From contig CM075860.1 in the NCBI GenBank assembly GCA_037975125.1, forward strand, positions 42,569,282 to 42,633,281: a stretch of DNA of 64,000 nt, in the 5' to 3' direction. This document shows positions 11,028-20,738 of this stretch, in pieces. This DNA is from Latrodectus hesperus. Lineage: Eukaryota > Arthropoda > Arachnida > Araneae > Theridiidae. How positions within the stretch are numbered: position 1 is the first letter of the stretch; every line of letters starts with the position of its first letter. Both the position numbers and the translations under genes were made by a program. The notes below the pieces were generated by a model, which saw nothing but the letters and a program-made list of their open reading frames with translations, made no database searches and was not told the origin of the DNA.

Positions 11028-13112
11028 TTAGAAATAAATGAATATATCCATATCAATCAGAGTGGCTTCCGTAAAGGAAGGTCCACTCTTGATAATATGA
11101 CATACCTGGAAACGCAGATCCGCAATGCATTTGTGCGGAGGAATCATCTCGTTTCCATTTTCTTCGACATAGAGAAGGCTTATGACCGTACGTGGCGTTA
11201 TGGAATTCTCCGTAGGATGTATGATTTTGGCTTTAGGGGTAATTTGCCGATATTTATACAAAACTTTTTACGCTCCCGTGGTTTTAAAGTTCGGATAGGA
11301 ACATTTTATTCTGATCATTTTAATCAAGTTGAAGGTGTACCTCAAGGTTCTATATTGAGTGTCACCCTTTTTATCCTTCATATTAGCAGCATACTCCATA
11401 AATTATCACCTTCTGTTTATGGTACCTTGTATGTTGATGACTTGCAGATATCTTGTGAAGGGTCTAACATGAATTTAATTGAGAGACAATTACAAACATC
11501 TGTTAATAAAATTGCTGCATGGTGTGCTGAGAATGGCCATACACTTTCTCCTAGCAAGAGCAATTGTGTCCATTTCTGCAGGAAGACTAGCCTCCACAAT
11601 GATCCCGTTATTCGTATAAACAACACACCTATACCAGTGGTCAGTGAGGTAAAATTCCTCGGAGTGATATTTGATCGTAAATTAACCTTTCTTCCGCATA
11701 TACTATATCTGCGGAAGAAGTGCGAGCGATCGCTCAATATCCTCAAGGTGCTTTCAAATACATCTTGGGGTGCTGATCGCACGTCACTCCTCCGAGTTTA
11801 CCAATCACTAATTTTATCTCGCATAGACTACGGTTGTGTTGTTTATGGATCCGCTAGGTCTTCTGTTTTACACAGATTGGACACTGTCCATCATTCTGCT
11901 CTGAGAATATGTTCGGGCGCATTCCGCACATCACCCGTCCAGAGTCTATATGCAATTTGCCAACAACTGCCCTTAGACCTGAGACGAATGCAGCAGTCTC
12001 TCAATTATTATGCTAAGATCATGTCTGACCCTCATCATCCATCACGTACCATGATTCCTACATCTGCCCTTAAAAGACTCTATAATGCTCGTCCAAGGAG
12101 CATTCCACCTTTTCTCATTAGAATAAAATCTCATCTCATATTGTCTGACCTGCATGACGTTCGAATAACTGCAACAAATCGAACTTCACATCCACCCTGG
12201 TATGAGCCACAATGTAGAATAATCAATCCCTTTGCAGAATTCAAAAAATCCGACACATCTCCTATTGTTTTCCATCAGCTCTTTTCTAATCATCGCTGTC
12301 AGTTTGATTCTTATCAACCTATATTTACAGATGGTTCAAAATCTGCCGGACTTGTTGGCTGTGGAGTTTATATTGATAATATTACTCTTAGTTACAGCCT
12401 TAACATGTCCTGCTCCATCTTCACTGCTGAAGCAACTGCTATACTAAGTGCGCTTCAGTATGTGGGTTGTAAAGAATCACATAAATTTTGTATTTACACT
12501 GACAGCATGAGTGTATTAGAAGCTGTGGAGAATATTAATGTCAACTTTCACCCTGTTGTGTCGGAGATTTTTTGCACATTAGACTCTCTGAAGTGCAAGG
12601 GATTTGATATTATCATTTGTTGGATCCCAGGACATGTAGGTCTTGATGGTAACGAGAGGGCTGATGCAGCTGCAAAGTCTGCATCTACTCCACTTCAGCC
12701 TTCCGTTCCACTTTGTGATGCGAGAAAAGGTGTGAAAAGTTTTGTACATAAAGTTTGGCAGGAATCATGGAGAATGCAAGTCAGCAACAAATTATATGCC
12801 ATAACTCCATCTCTCATTTCATTTCCAGTTTTACCTTTACGAAGTGCGGATGTTAAATTAACCCGCCTTCGTATTGGACACACACGTTTCACTCATAAGC
12901 ATTTATTCCTAAATGATTTAAAACCTTGGTGTAAAACGTGTGATGAACCATACACTGTGTTTCATATTTTAATTTCATGTTCTGATTTTAACCAACATCG
13001 TTTTAAATTTTTTAAGACTGATATTTTAACGATGCGGGATTTGCTGGGCGAACCTCCGCATCAAAATATTTTTGCTTTTTTGAGAAGCATTGATTTTATA
13101 AATTATATATAA
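11016..13112 (+). pseudogene. X2 ORF2, downstream part (RT, RNase H, C-terminal Cys/His)
   Basis: This is the continuation of the split ORF2, in the same frame as the upstream part, and I see no stop or frameshift to 13112. It has QSGFRKG, FFDIEKAYD, GVPQGS, YVDD, an RNase H with TDGSK, TAE, YTDS and ERADAAAK, and a CKTCDEP...H...C motif. So apart from insertions the RT and RNase H region of X2 is undamaged. The segment at about 11290-11440 and that after about 12010 match the X10 subfamily. The segment between them matches the X1/X9 subfamily. Confidence 0.9.
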
Positions 13113-13334
13113 TTTTAAATCAAAGATTTTAAAATAAATACCTTTGACATTTTACAGATTTAGTTTAGCCTTTTATTTTAGATGTTTTAGGTATAATTTA
13201 TTCTTTTATATGTTGGGTGTTTGTCTATTTATTATTTATGTTAATCTTATAAATAATACTTATATTTTTATCGGAATTTTAAAAGTTAATTGGTTAAAAA
13301 AAAAAAATAGAAAAAATAAAATAAATAAAATTCT

Positions 13335-13366
13335 GGCGCAGCTTGTCCTTATTTGGACCTTGTGCC
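13335..13366 (+). other. Family X 3' terminal stem-loop, variant (X2)
   Basis: The same fold is kept with GGCGCA against TGTGCC, where one G-C pair becomes a G-T (G-U in RNA) wobble, and GTCC against GGAC. The loop is TTATTT. The identical variant occurs in X10. Confidence 0.78.
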
Positions 13367-13373
13367 ATAAAAC

Positions 13374-13397
13374 CCAACCAACCAACCAACCAACCAA
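13374..13397 (+). repeat. (CCAA)6 tail of X2
   Basis: Six CCAA units are followed directly by CTATACCTGAAGG of Y1. Confidence 0.88.
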
Positions 13398-15175
13398 CTA
13401 TACCTGAAGGTTAACAGGTCTGTCCCCTCGTCTCATTCAAGCCGACAACACCCCGGAGAAACCCAAGCGCCCGGCGCCGGAGAACCGTAACTTTAAGCCC
13501 AGGCCTCACCAAAGGCGGCCCACCAGGCACTCTCAAGACGGGCATCACACCCACAAAGCCCAAAAACAGGCCGGTGACGCCCCGTCCCAAGGCTATTTAT
13601 TTAAAAAGAGAAGGTTTACAAAGGGTGGGGCTTTAAAGCCTACAGTGGTCTACGCAGTAGACCACTGTATCACAGTTCAATTACAAATATGAGTGCTAAA
13701 TACAGAATAGTTGAATACAATTTAGATTTTGATATATGATTCCAAGTAATAATAACATAAAATAAAAATAAATTCTAGTACATAAACAAGAAAAACATTG
13801 TTAAGATAATTAGAATGATTTATATTGGTTGCAGAGTATAAAACAAACAGTTTTTTAATATACAATTTCAAGGTTATAAAGTTACTTTGACAAAACTACA
13901 TTTCTAAAATATTAATAATGAAAATACTGTTAGGAAAAATGGCAGTGGTTACAAGACAAAAATTTTGTAATATTTTGGTAAAAATGACAGACTAAAAGCT
14001 GCTTGGACTATTAGTGCAAGGTGAAAAAAATACTTAGCCTATTAAAGTAAAGTAACACATTCACTATGAAGAAAAATACACAGAAAAATATAATGATTAA
14101 TAGTTGATGATTTCTGTGAAGAACAGGAAGTACAAAATTACATGAATAGAATAGTAGAAAACTATAAACATGATTCATGTTATTTAGGAAAAATGATATT
14201 TTAAAAGATAAAAACTCATAATAGTTTTGAACAATTTATGAATAAGAAGAAAAACATTTTGGAAGTTATGAACAGTCATTGAAACAGTTATTTGATTTTC
14301 ATAAGTTTATGATGATTTATGGTTTACATGAGATTTTAAGCAAAATACAACTTAAGATACATATACTGGGTAATTACAACAGTTCTTATATAAACAATGC
14401 TGCAAAAATAATAAAAGTAAAGAACAATTAAGGATTATATTGGTTATAAGACATATTCTTGGGGGTTACAATGAGATGAATGATAGATGAAGTCTACTTG
14501 AGCTACAAATATAAGGTGGTGAAAACAATACTTTATATAAACAATACAACTTTAACATTATGAATAGAAGAAAACATTGAGATATTTATTGATAAACAGT
14601 TATTAATACAGTTGGTTACATACATGGAGACGGTTTTTATAGACTTTGCATTTTTATGAAACACTGGTAGTTATAAAATATTAGAATACATAAGATACAG
14701 TTAAAAGGTGATAAAAGCTAAGCTTGGAAAAATAATTATTTAAATATAAGGAACGTTGAAAAATTATGTATGCAGTTTTGGAAGCAGCAATGATTACTAA
14801 TAAAAACTTACAATTAGTAGTTATGAAAATTGAGATACATTTACTTTTGAAGATTTTGAAAATTTTGTATAATTATTATTTATTAAAAAATAATTAAGAT
14901 TTTGAGAGTTGAAGATATAATTTAAGAAGAATTTGATTAAAGAGTTTGAGCAATTTAAATGTAATTCTTGTTAGAGAGGCAGGTGAGTATGTATTTATAA
15001 TTTGCTAAGAGATTTTGGAGGTGGTTATTAAGTTCGTACCAGTTCTTGAGTGTTTGATTCTTGAATGAAGATAATAATTGTTCTTGCTGGAAGAACCAGT
15101 CCTGAAAATATTTAGTGGTGGTTATGCTTTAGAAGAATGCCAGTTCTTAATATCTGTAGGAGAAGATTTTGTGAA
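13398..15175 (-). other. Y1 3' UTR: GC-rich block, hairpin, long AT-rich stretch
   Basis: The stretch at 13430-13590 is strikingly GC-rich compared with the roughly 70% AT body. It matches 54741-54890 in Y4 and, more loosely, 19520-19575 in Y2. A perfect 13-bp stem lies at 13641-13669. The rest, 13700-15175, is AT-rich without any convincing ORF on either strand. It appears to be untranslated element sequence. Confidence 0.75.
13641..13669 (-). other. Family Y 3' UTR hairpin module (Y1)
   Basis: TACAGTGGTCTAC pairs perfectly with GTAGACCACTGTA around a GCA loop. The module is bounded by GGTGGGGCTTTAAAGCC on one side and ATCACAGTTC on the other. Both flanks recur in the other family Y 3' ends. 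Confidence 0.85.
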
Positions 15176-18100
15176 TTAGGTTGAAAGATCTGATTCTTGA
15201 GAGTCTGGAGGATTGATTATGGTATCTTGACATAGAGAGAGATCTTTTGACATCAGTATTAAAGAAATTTCACAAAGTTTTCTTCGTCTATGGGGGCAGT
15301 TGAAAATGAATTTTAAGAATTGCGTGTTGTCTTGAATTGGAGATTTCTTTATGTGAAAGTTTTTTGTTAAGTTACATGAAGTAATATAATGAAGAGCATT
15401 TCCTTCTTGACCGCAGATGCAGGTTGGTGTTGCTGATTTTTTGATTTTAAAGAAGTAGGAGGGGAAAGGACCATGGCCTGTTATAAAGTAATTTAGAAGG
15501 GGGTTGGAGAGGCATACATCTGTTGAGACTTGAGGAAAAATCTGGTATATAGGACGTCCTGTAGATGCTGAGTTCCAGTTGTTTTGCCAATGTTTTAGTG
15601 TTTGTTTTTTGAGAATTTGCTTAATTGTAGCACGTGACCAAGGGAGTTGGATGGCGTGTTCTAATTCCAGATTTGCCGCTTCTTTTGCTTTGGTATCGGC
15701 TGTTTTATTACCTAGGTCACCCTGGTGAGCTTTGATCCAATGAAGGTAGATTATTGAAAAGAGTTCTCTGAAAGTAATTTTTGAATTTTTAGGATTAAGG
15801 AAGCATTAGGGTATGGATTTTGCAAGGCGTATAACACGGAGAGACTATCTGTCCAGATTGTAGTTGGGGAGTTGGAATTGAGTATGATATGATTTATTGA
15901 AGCTAAAATTGCGTATGCTTCCGCCTGAAAAATGGAGTTGAGTTTTTGAAGTTTGAAGAGTTCGGTATCAATTATTTGGTTGTCTTTAAAACAGACCATG
16001 GCTGCTCCTATCTTTTCTTCTATCTTCGAGCCGTCAGTGTAATAATTCCAGCTGGTTGTTTGTGATTTAATGTTTTGACAGTTGTTGATTGGAATAATGA
16101 TTCTTTGATTTTTCAGCCAATTCGCAGGATGTTGTAAATCTTTATGAGGTTTTGTATCTATGTGCTCTGATGAAAGAAAAAAGTTCTCAATTTGGATATT
16201 AAAATTATGTTGAAATAGTTGTGACTTATAGAATTCTTGTTGGGCCAATAGAAAAAGTGGTGGTACTCCAGCTAAAATCTCCAGACCCTGAGTTGACGTA
16301 GTTCTAAAGCTTTTTGTAATGAGAAGAGTAAAAAATCTTTCGATAGTTAAAAGTTGTCTGGTTTTTCTAATTGTTAAAGGTTCTAGCCAAAAGGATGAAG
16401 CGTAGAGGACCGTTCTTACTATGACTGTGTTGTAAATTATTTTTAGAATTTTGCCTTTCAGACCCCAATGTGAATTAGACATGCTTTTTAGTGTTTGAGA
16501 TATTTTTATCAATTTAGGCTTCAAAGAGCGTATGTGTGGTAGGAATGAGAATTTTTGATCGATTAAGATGCCTAGATTAGATAAAAGTTTAGTATGACGA
16601 ATACTTGTATTATTAATAACAATTTTGGGGTTATATTTTAGCGTTCTATCTTTTTTACCCAGGATTAGAATTTTAGATTTTTCTGGAGAGATTTTTAAGT
16701 AGTTTTTAGTACATAATTCATAGAATGTTTTGAGAGTCTCATTACAATTTAATTTAAGGGATTCTTTAGTACGGCCTGAGACAATGAAAAGACTGTCGTC
16801 GGCAAATGTGATTATTTTAGAATGTGGTAAATAATTAAAGTTTGCAATTGAGTTGTAGAATATGTTCCAGAGTATCGGGCCACTGACAGATCCTTGGGGG
16901 CAACCTCTGACGTGTGGTTTAATTATTTGGATATTTTCATGGATTACAGTTAGGAAACGATTTTCTAGAAAGTCAAAAAGAATTTTGAGGATGTTGGAAG
17001 GAAGATTTAAAGAATTTAATGTTTGTTTGAGGTGTGGCCACCAAAGAGTGTCAAAGGCCTTTTCGATGTCAAGGCTTATTAAGGCTGAATATTTATTATC
17101 TTGTTTGTTTTGTTCTACTTGATTTTTTATTGCCAGTAGGGCGTGTTCCGTAGAGCAATTTGATCTAAAGCCATACTGGGTTTTGCAAAGAAAATTAGCT
17201 TTTTCAATAAAGTGTTTTAATCTATTTGCTATAAGTCTCTCCAGGACCTTCCCCAGGGCTGAAAGCAAGCAAATTGGCCGGTATGATTTTGAATTTGAGG
17301 GATTTCTGTCTTTTTTCAGAAAAAAGATAACCTGCCCTATTTTAAATTGGTTTGGGAAGTGACCTATGGATAGGCAAAGGTTAAAATATTTCAAAAGAAA
17401 GTTTGGAGCTGTTTGAAAAAGCAATTTTATTATCGGGTTGTCTATACCGTCTAGGCCGGGGGCCTTAGAATTATTTAACTTTTTTATGGTGTGAAGAAGT
17501 TCTGTTTTAGTGAAATTTGGATCTGGATTTGGGTTGTTAGTATTCGGATTAATATTTGGAATGGAAGTATTTTTTGCTATCGGTGGGAATGAGCCTATCA
17601 ATAGTTCTTCAAAAATTTCGTTGGGAAGATTAGGGGAGTGATTTAGATTTTCTAAAGGAACGAATGAAGTGGGAGAAAAGATTTTGTTTGTGGCTATTTT
17701 GCCCAGAATCCCATAGGGAGAGTTGGAATTTGTGCAGAAGTTCTGCCAACTTTTGAGCTTTGATTTTAAAATTTCTTTTTTGTATATGGCTAATGAGCAT
17801 TTATATAATTTTAAGAATTTTGTTCTTTCCTCTGTGTTATGAGATGCTTTGAGTCTTCTACGAAGAGCTCTTGTCTTATTTTTTAAGATTTGCAATTCCT
17901 GATTCCACCATCTTAAAGTAAATGTTTTGTTTGGATTCCTAATTTTAAAAGAGGTTTCTGCGCTGGATTTTATAATTTTTATTAGTTTGTCAGTTAACGA
18001 CTCTAGTTCAGATATTGAAGAACAATTTTTAATATCATTTTGTAGCGGGGTTAAATTGTGTTTTAGAAGTTTTTTGAATTTAGTTCTATTATTGTTTGTA

Positions 18101-18861
18101 TTGTATCTTCTATTGTAAGTTATTTCTGATTGCCTATTGAATTCAAAGGAAATATAATTGTGATCAGAACAGGTCAACTCTTCTGAAACATTCCAGTTTT
18201 TTATAAATGGTAAGAGATTATCATTAGTAAAGGTGAGATCAGGCCATCCTATTCCGTTTGGGCCTGTAAAGGTGGGTGGACTGGAGAATGTATTAATTAG
18301 GTTTAGATTATTTGTTGAAATGAATTGTTCTAGGAGAATTCCTCTTGTGTTATTTGATGGGTAGTTCCAAATATTCTTTTGCGCGTTGAAATCCCCTCCA
18401 AGTAGGATTAGGAAAGATGAGTATGATCTTAAGAAGGGAGATATTTTATTTAAAATATTTTGTAAAGAGCTAGTTGGAGAGGCGTAGACGTTTATGATAA
18501 GTAAAGGAGTTGGTAAAATATTTAATAAAATAATTACAATGTCAAAATCATTTAGAAGTATTATGGGGTTTATAGGAAAGTTAATTATTATAGCACATTT
18601 AGGCTGGTTTGAACTTGTACTGTAAATAGATTTCCAGCAAAGAGGAATACCTCTTAACTGATTGTTTGCTACATACGGTTCTTGTAATAAAATTAGTTGA
18701 TAGTCAGATTCAGAAATTGTTTTCAAGAGTTGGGATTGGGCAGATCTACTTCTTTGTAAGTTAATCTGAAGACATTTTAAGGTATTGAAAGACAAGTCCG
18801 TTAGGTTGGGATTGTTTTGGTTGATTGATAAATGGATATTATTATTTATTTGTTGTGACAT
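15176..18861 (-). pseudogene. Y1 ORF2: endonuclease / RT / RNase H / Cys-His, one frameshift
   Basis: The ATG at 18861-18859 (MSQQINNN) lies 2 nt after the ORF1 stop, which suggests reinitiation. The frame is then open to 15751. I see the endonuclease (CLQINLQRS, GGDFNAQ, SDHNYISF), RT (SYRPICLLSALGK, SLDIEKAFD, GCPQGSVSGP, FADDSLF) and RNase H (TDGSK, AEAYA, WTDSLS). One frameshift near 15760 separates the last RNase H piece, WIKAHQGDLGN, and a C-terminal CICG...HYITSC zinc-like motif. The shifted frame stops at TAA, 15176-15178. The homologous stop in Y2 confirms the extent. Confidence 0.9.
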
Positions 18862-18863
18862 GA

Positions 18864-19436
18864 TTAGTGGTAAGCTTGATGAATATATTCTTGATATGAA
18901 GGACAATTTATGTCGAAAGCTGGGTGATTGATTGGAAAGTATGCACCATTTCTATTAGCTTCGACGCAGTTGATGCAATAAAGATGATCAGATTTACAGA
19001 ATTCGGTTTTGTGACACTTACTGCATTTAGCACAATAGGTGTTTTTAATAGTACAATCTGAGGTGGAGTGGCTAAAGTCCTGGCAATTAAAGCATCTTTT
19101 TACAGTAATGAATTTGTCTGTTTTATATTTTGCAAGGCCAATGAATAAGAATTTTAATTTTAGAAGATTGTAAGCCAGGAGCCTTGGAAGTTCTATAACG
19201 AAGTTCCAAACGTTGAGTTTGCTGGCGGTTTTTCTATGTGAAATTAGTTTCACTAATTCATTTGTTTTGTCAATTTTTAGTTCTTCATTGATAATATCCA
19301 GCATTTTGTCTTTTGTGATTTTATCACTTACGTTGAGGATAATTAGTCTTTGCGTCTGTGGTTTTTTATTTTCCACCTTGATGTTATTATTCTTCAATGT
19401 TCCTTTTAAGTTATGCATATCCTCCAGATTTTTGCA
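18864..19436 (-). pseudogene. Y1 ORF1, C-terminal part of a zinc-knuckle gag-like protein
   Basis: About 185 residues remain, truncated at the N terminus at the junction with Y2. The C-terminal half has CFNCQDFSHSTSDC (CX2CX4HX4C), then CAKC...C and YCINC...H...C clusters, ending in TAA at 18864-18866. Similar clusters occur in the ORF1 of family X, but the sequences are far diverged. Function is inferred to be RNA binding. Confidence 0.82.
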
Positions 19437-19459
19437 GGTTGCTCTAGACAGATTAAATG

Positions 19460-19516
19460 GACGAAAGGGAACCCTGATCTATACCCTAGGTTAGCAGGTG
19501 TAGTTCCCTTTACGTC
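19460..19516 (-). other. Family Y 3' terminal stem (Y2)
   Basis: In plus-strand reading, GACGAAAGGGAAC pairs with GTTCCCTTT and CGTC, with one bulged A. An inner ACC/GGT stem lies in the loop. Y4 has the same fold with different bases. Confidence 0.8.
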
Positions 19517-19622
19517 TATCAGGACAAGAAACACCCCCAAGAAGCCCCAGGGGCGCCCCCCGAGAACCGCAACCCGGTTTTTTTATTTTTCTAAATATAC
19601 AGTGGTGGGGCTCATAAGGCCT

Positions 19623-19651
19623 GTACTGCTCTACACAGTAAAGCAGTACAT
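19623..19651 (-). other. Family Y hairpin module, first copy in Y2
   Basis: TGTACTGCTCTAC against GTAAAGCAGTACA around an ACA loop gives 12 of 13 pairs, with one C-A mismatch. Confidence 0.82.
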
Positions 19652-19751
19652 CACAGTTCTTTACAAAAATAATTTGAGAATATGAATTAAAATAATAGAA
19701 GAAAGAAATGTAAAAAGAGTAACTAAAAACAGTGGTGGGGCACATAAGGCC

Positions 19752-19780
19752 TGTGCTGCTTTACATTGTAAAGCTGCACA
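19752..19780 (-). other. Family Y hairpin module, second copy in Y2
   Basis: TGTGCTGCTTTAC against GTAAAGCTGCACA around an ATT loop gives 12 of 13 pairs, with one T-T mismatch. It repeats the first module and its flanks 129 bp further on. Confidence 0.82.
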
Positions 19781-20087
19781 TCACAGTTCTATTATATTAT
19801 TTATTGTTTATAAAAGTAATATGATTATGAGGTTATAAAAACTAATTAAAGTGAATAGAAGTAAAGATTGATTAAGTATTGGTAAGGTCTAATGATTACT
19901 TAGTTAATTGAATTAACGTTATAATAATTGAAAGCAATAATTATAATATGAATAATATCCAGAAACAGAATAAAATGAATAATAATAATTATATACAGAA
20001 ACATGATTTCAATCCAGGTAATGTTCTAGAAAAGTCAATTTTATAAAAGTTCTTGAGGAGAACGAGTCCATGTTTGGTTGTTTGGCA

Positions 20088-20474
20088 CTATTGAAGTTCA
20101 GCTTCAGATTCTGAGTCTGAATTTATAGATGTTGAAGATTCGTCCGGTCTTTGGATTTGGTCCTTGCAGATTTTTAGGCCTTGATCCATCAGCAAGGAGC
20201 CAATTTTAATTAGTTTGATTCTTCTGTTTTTATCTGTTATGCAGTACTTTAAAAATTGAATGTCTGTTTGGATAGGAGATTTTTTGATGTGATGATCCTT
20301 TGTAATTGGACAATTAATTAGGTAATGAAGATTTGAGCCAATTTGTCCGCAGGAACAGAGGTCTGTTGACGCTTTTTTTATACGTTTGAAGTACTTGGGA
20401 AATGGGCCGTGGTTGGAGATGAAATAGTTAATTTGAGGGATTTCGTAGCAAATATCTGTGGAGACGTTTGGAAG
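20088..20474 (-). pseudogene. Y2 ORF2, C-terminal end
   Basis: This part carries the zinc-like motif CSCGQIG...LHYLINC and a Ser/Glu-rich tail ending SESEAELQ, with stop TAG at 20088-20090. It is cut from the RNase H domain by X4, and its upstream neighbour resumes at 26091. Confidence 0.85.
20463..20474 (+). repeat. Target-site duplication of X4, left copy
   Basis: GACGTTTGGAAG flanks the tail end of minus-strand X4 and is repeated exactly at 26079-26090. Confidence 0.94.
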
Positions 20475-20502
20475 GTTGGTTGGTTGGTTGGTTGGGTTTT
20501 AT

Positions 20503-20534
20503 GGCGCAAGGTCCAAAATCGGACATGCTGCGCC
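20503..20534 (-). other. Family X 3' terminal stem-loop (X4)
   Basis: Both stems are unchanged. The loop, read on the element sense strand, is GATTTT. Confidence 0.8.
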
Positions 20535-20738
20535 AAGAAATAAGTTTTGAAGAAGATATTTAATTTTTTTTAAATTTATTGTTATTTTATTTTATTTATT
20601 CACTTATTTACTTTTTTTGGAAACCCAAGCAACATTAAAATTCTAAAAAACAAAAATTAGTGTATATATATCATATTAAAATCCAATTATAAAATATAAA
20701 TGGTAAAACAAAATTATATATACATTTAAAATTGTAAA

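Larger units (their letters stand above)
4125..13397 (+). mobile_element. X2: family X host copy split by X3
   Basis: X2 is present as 4125-5399 and 11016-13397. The join is exact: the left part stops at the 12-bp CTCATCTATGTC and the right part restarts with the same 12 bases, then continues in frame. Its 5' part lies beyond X1, outside the window. It ends with a variant stem-loop and six CCAA units at 13397. What follows is the 3' end of family Y element Y1, so X2 itself sits in Y1. Its 3' half is a distinct subfamily shared with X10. Confidence 0.92.
13113..13397 (+). other. X2 3' UTR
   Basis: This 285-bp AT-rich region differs from the X1-type 3' UTR but matches that of X10. It ends in the variant stem-loop and tail. 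No gene is seen. Confidence 0.8.
13398..19436 (-). mobile_element. Y1: family Y LINE, 5' truncated in ORF1
   Basis: Read on the minus strand, Y1 has the end of ORF1, a nearly complete ORF2, and a 3' UTR of about 1.8 kb that includes the hairpin and GC-rich block seen in Y2 and Y4. Its extreme 3' end was cut off by X2. Its 5' end at 19436 abuts the 3' terminus of Y2. This suggests Y2 landed in Y1 and that the missing Y1 ORF1 start was displaced. Confidence 0.88.
19437..20087 (-). other. Y2 3' UTR with terminal hairpin and two hairpin modules
   Basis: This 650-bp region has a long terminal stem at 19460-19516, a short GC-rich patch, then two tandem copies of the hairpin module at 19623-19651 and 19752-19780. 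Each is preceded by CAGTGGTGGGGC and followed by ATCACAGTTC. The remainder is AT-rich. No gene is seen. Confidence 0.8.

Noticed and set aside
13700..15170. Host gene or small RNA gene in the AT-rich stretch
   Set aside because: No sizeable ORF, tRNA-like cloverleaf or splice-bounded exon is seen. The position between Y1 ORF2 and its 3' hairpin marks it as 3' UTR.
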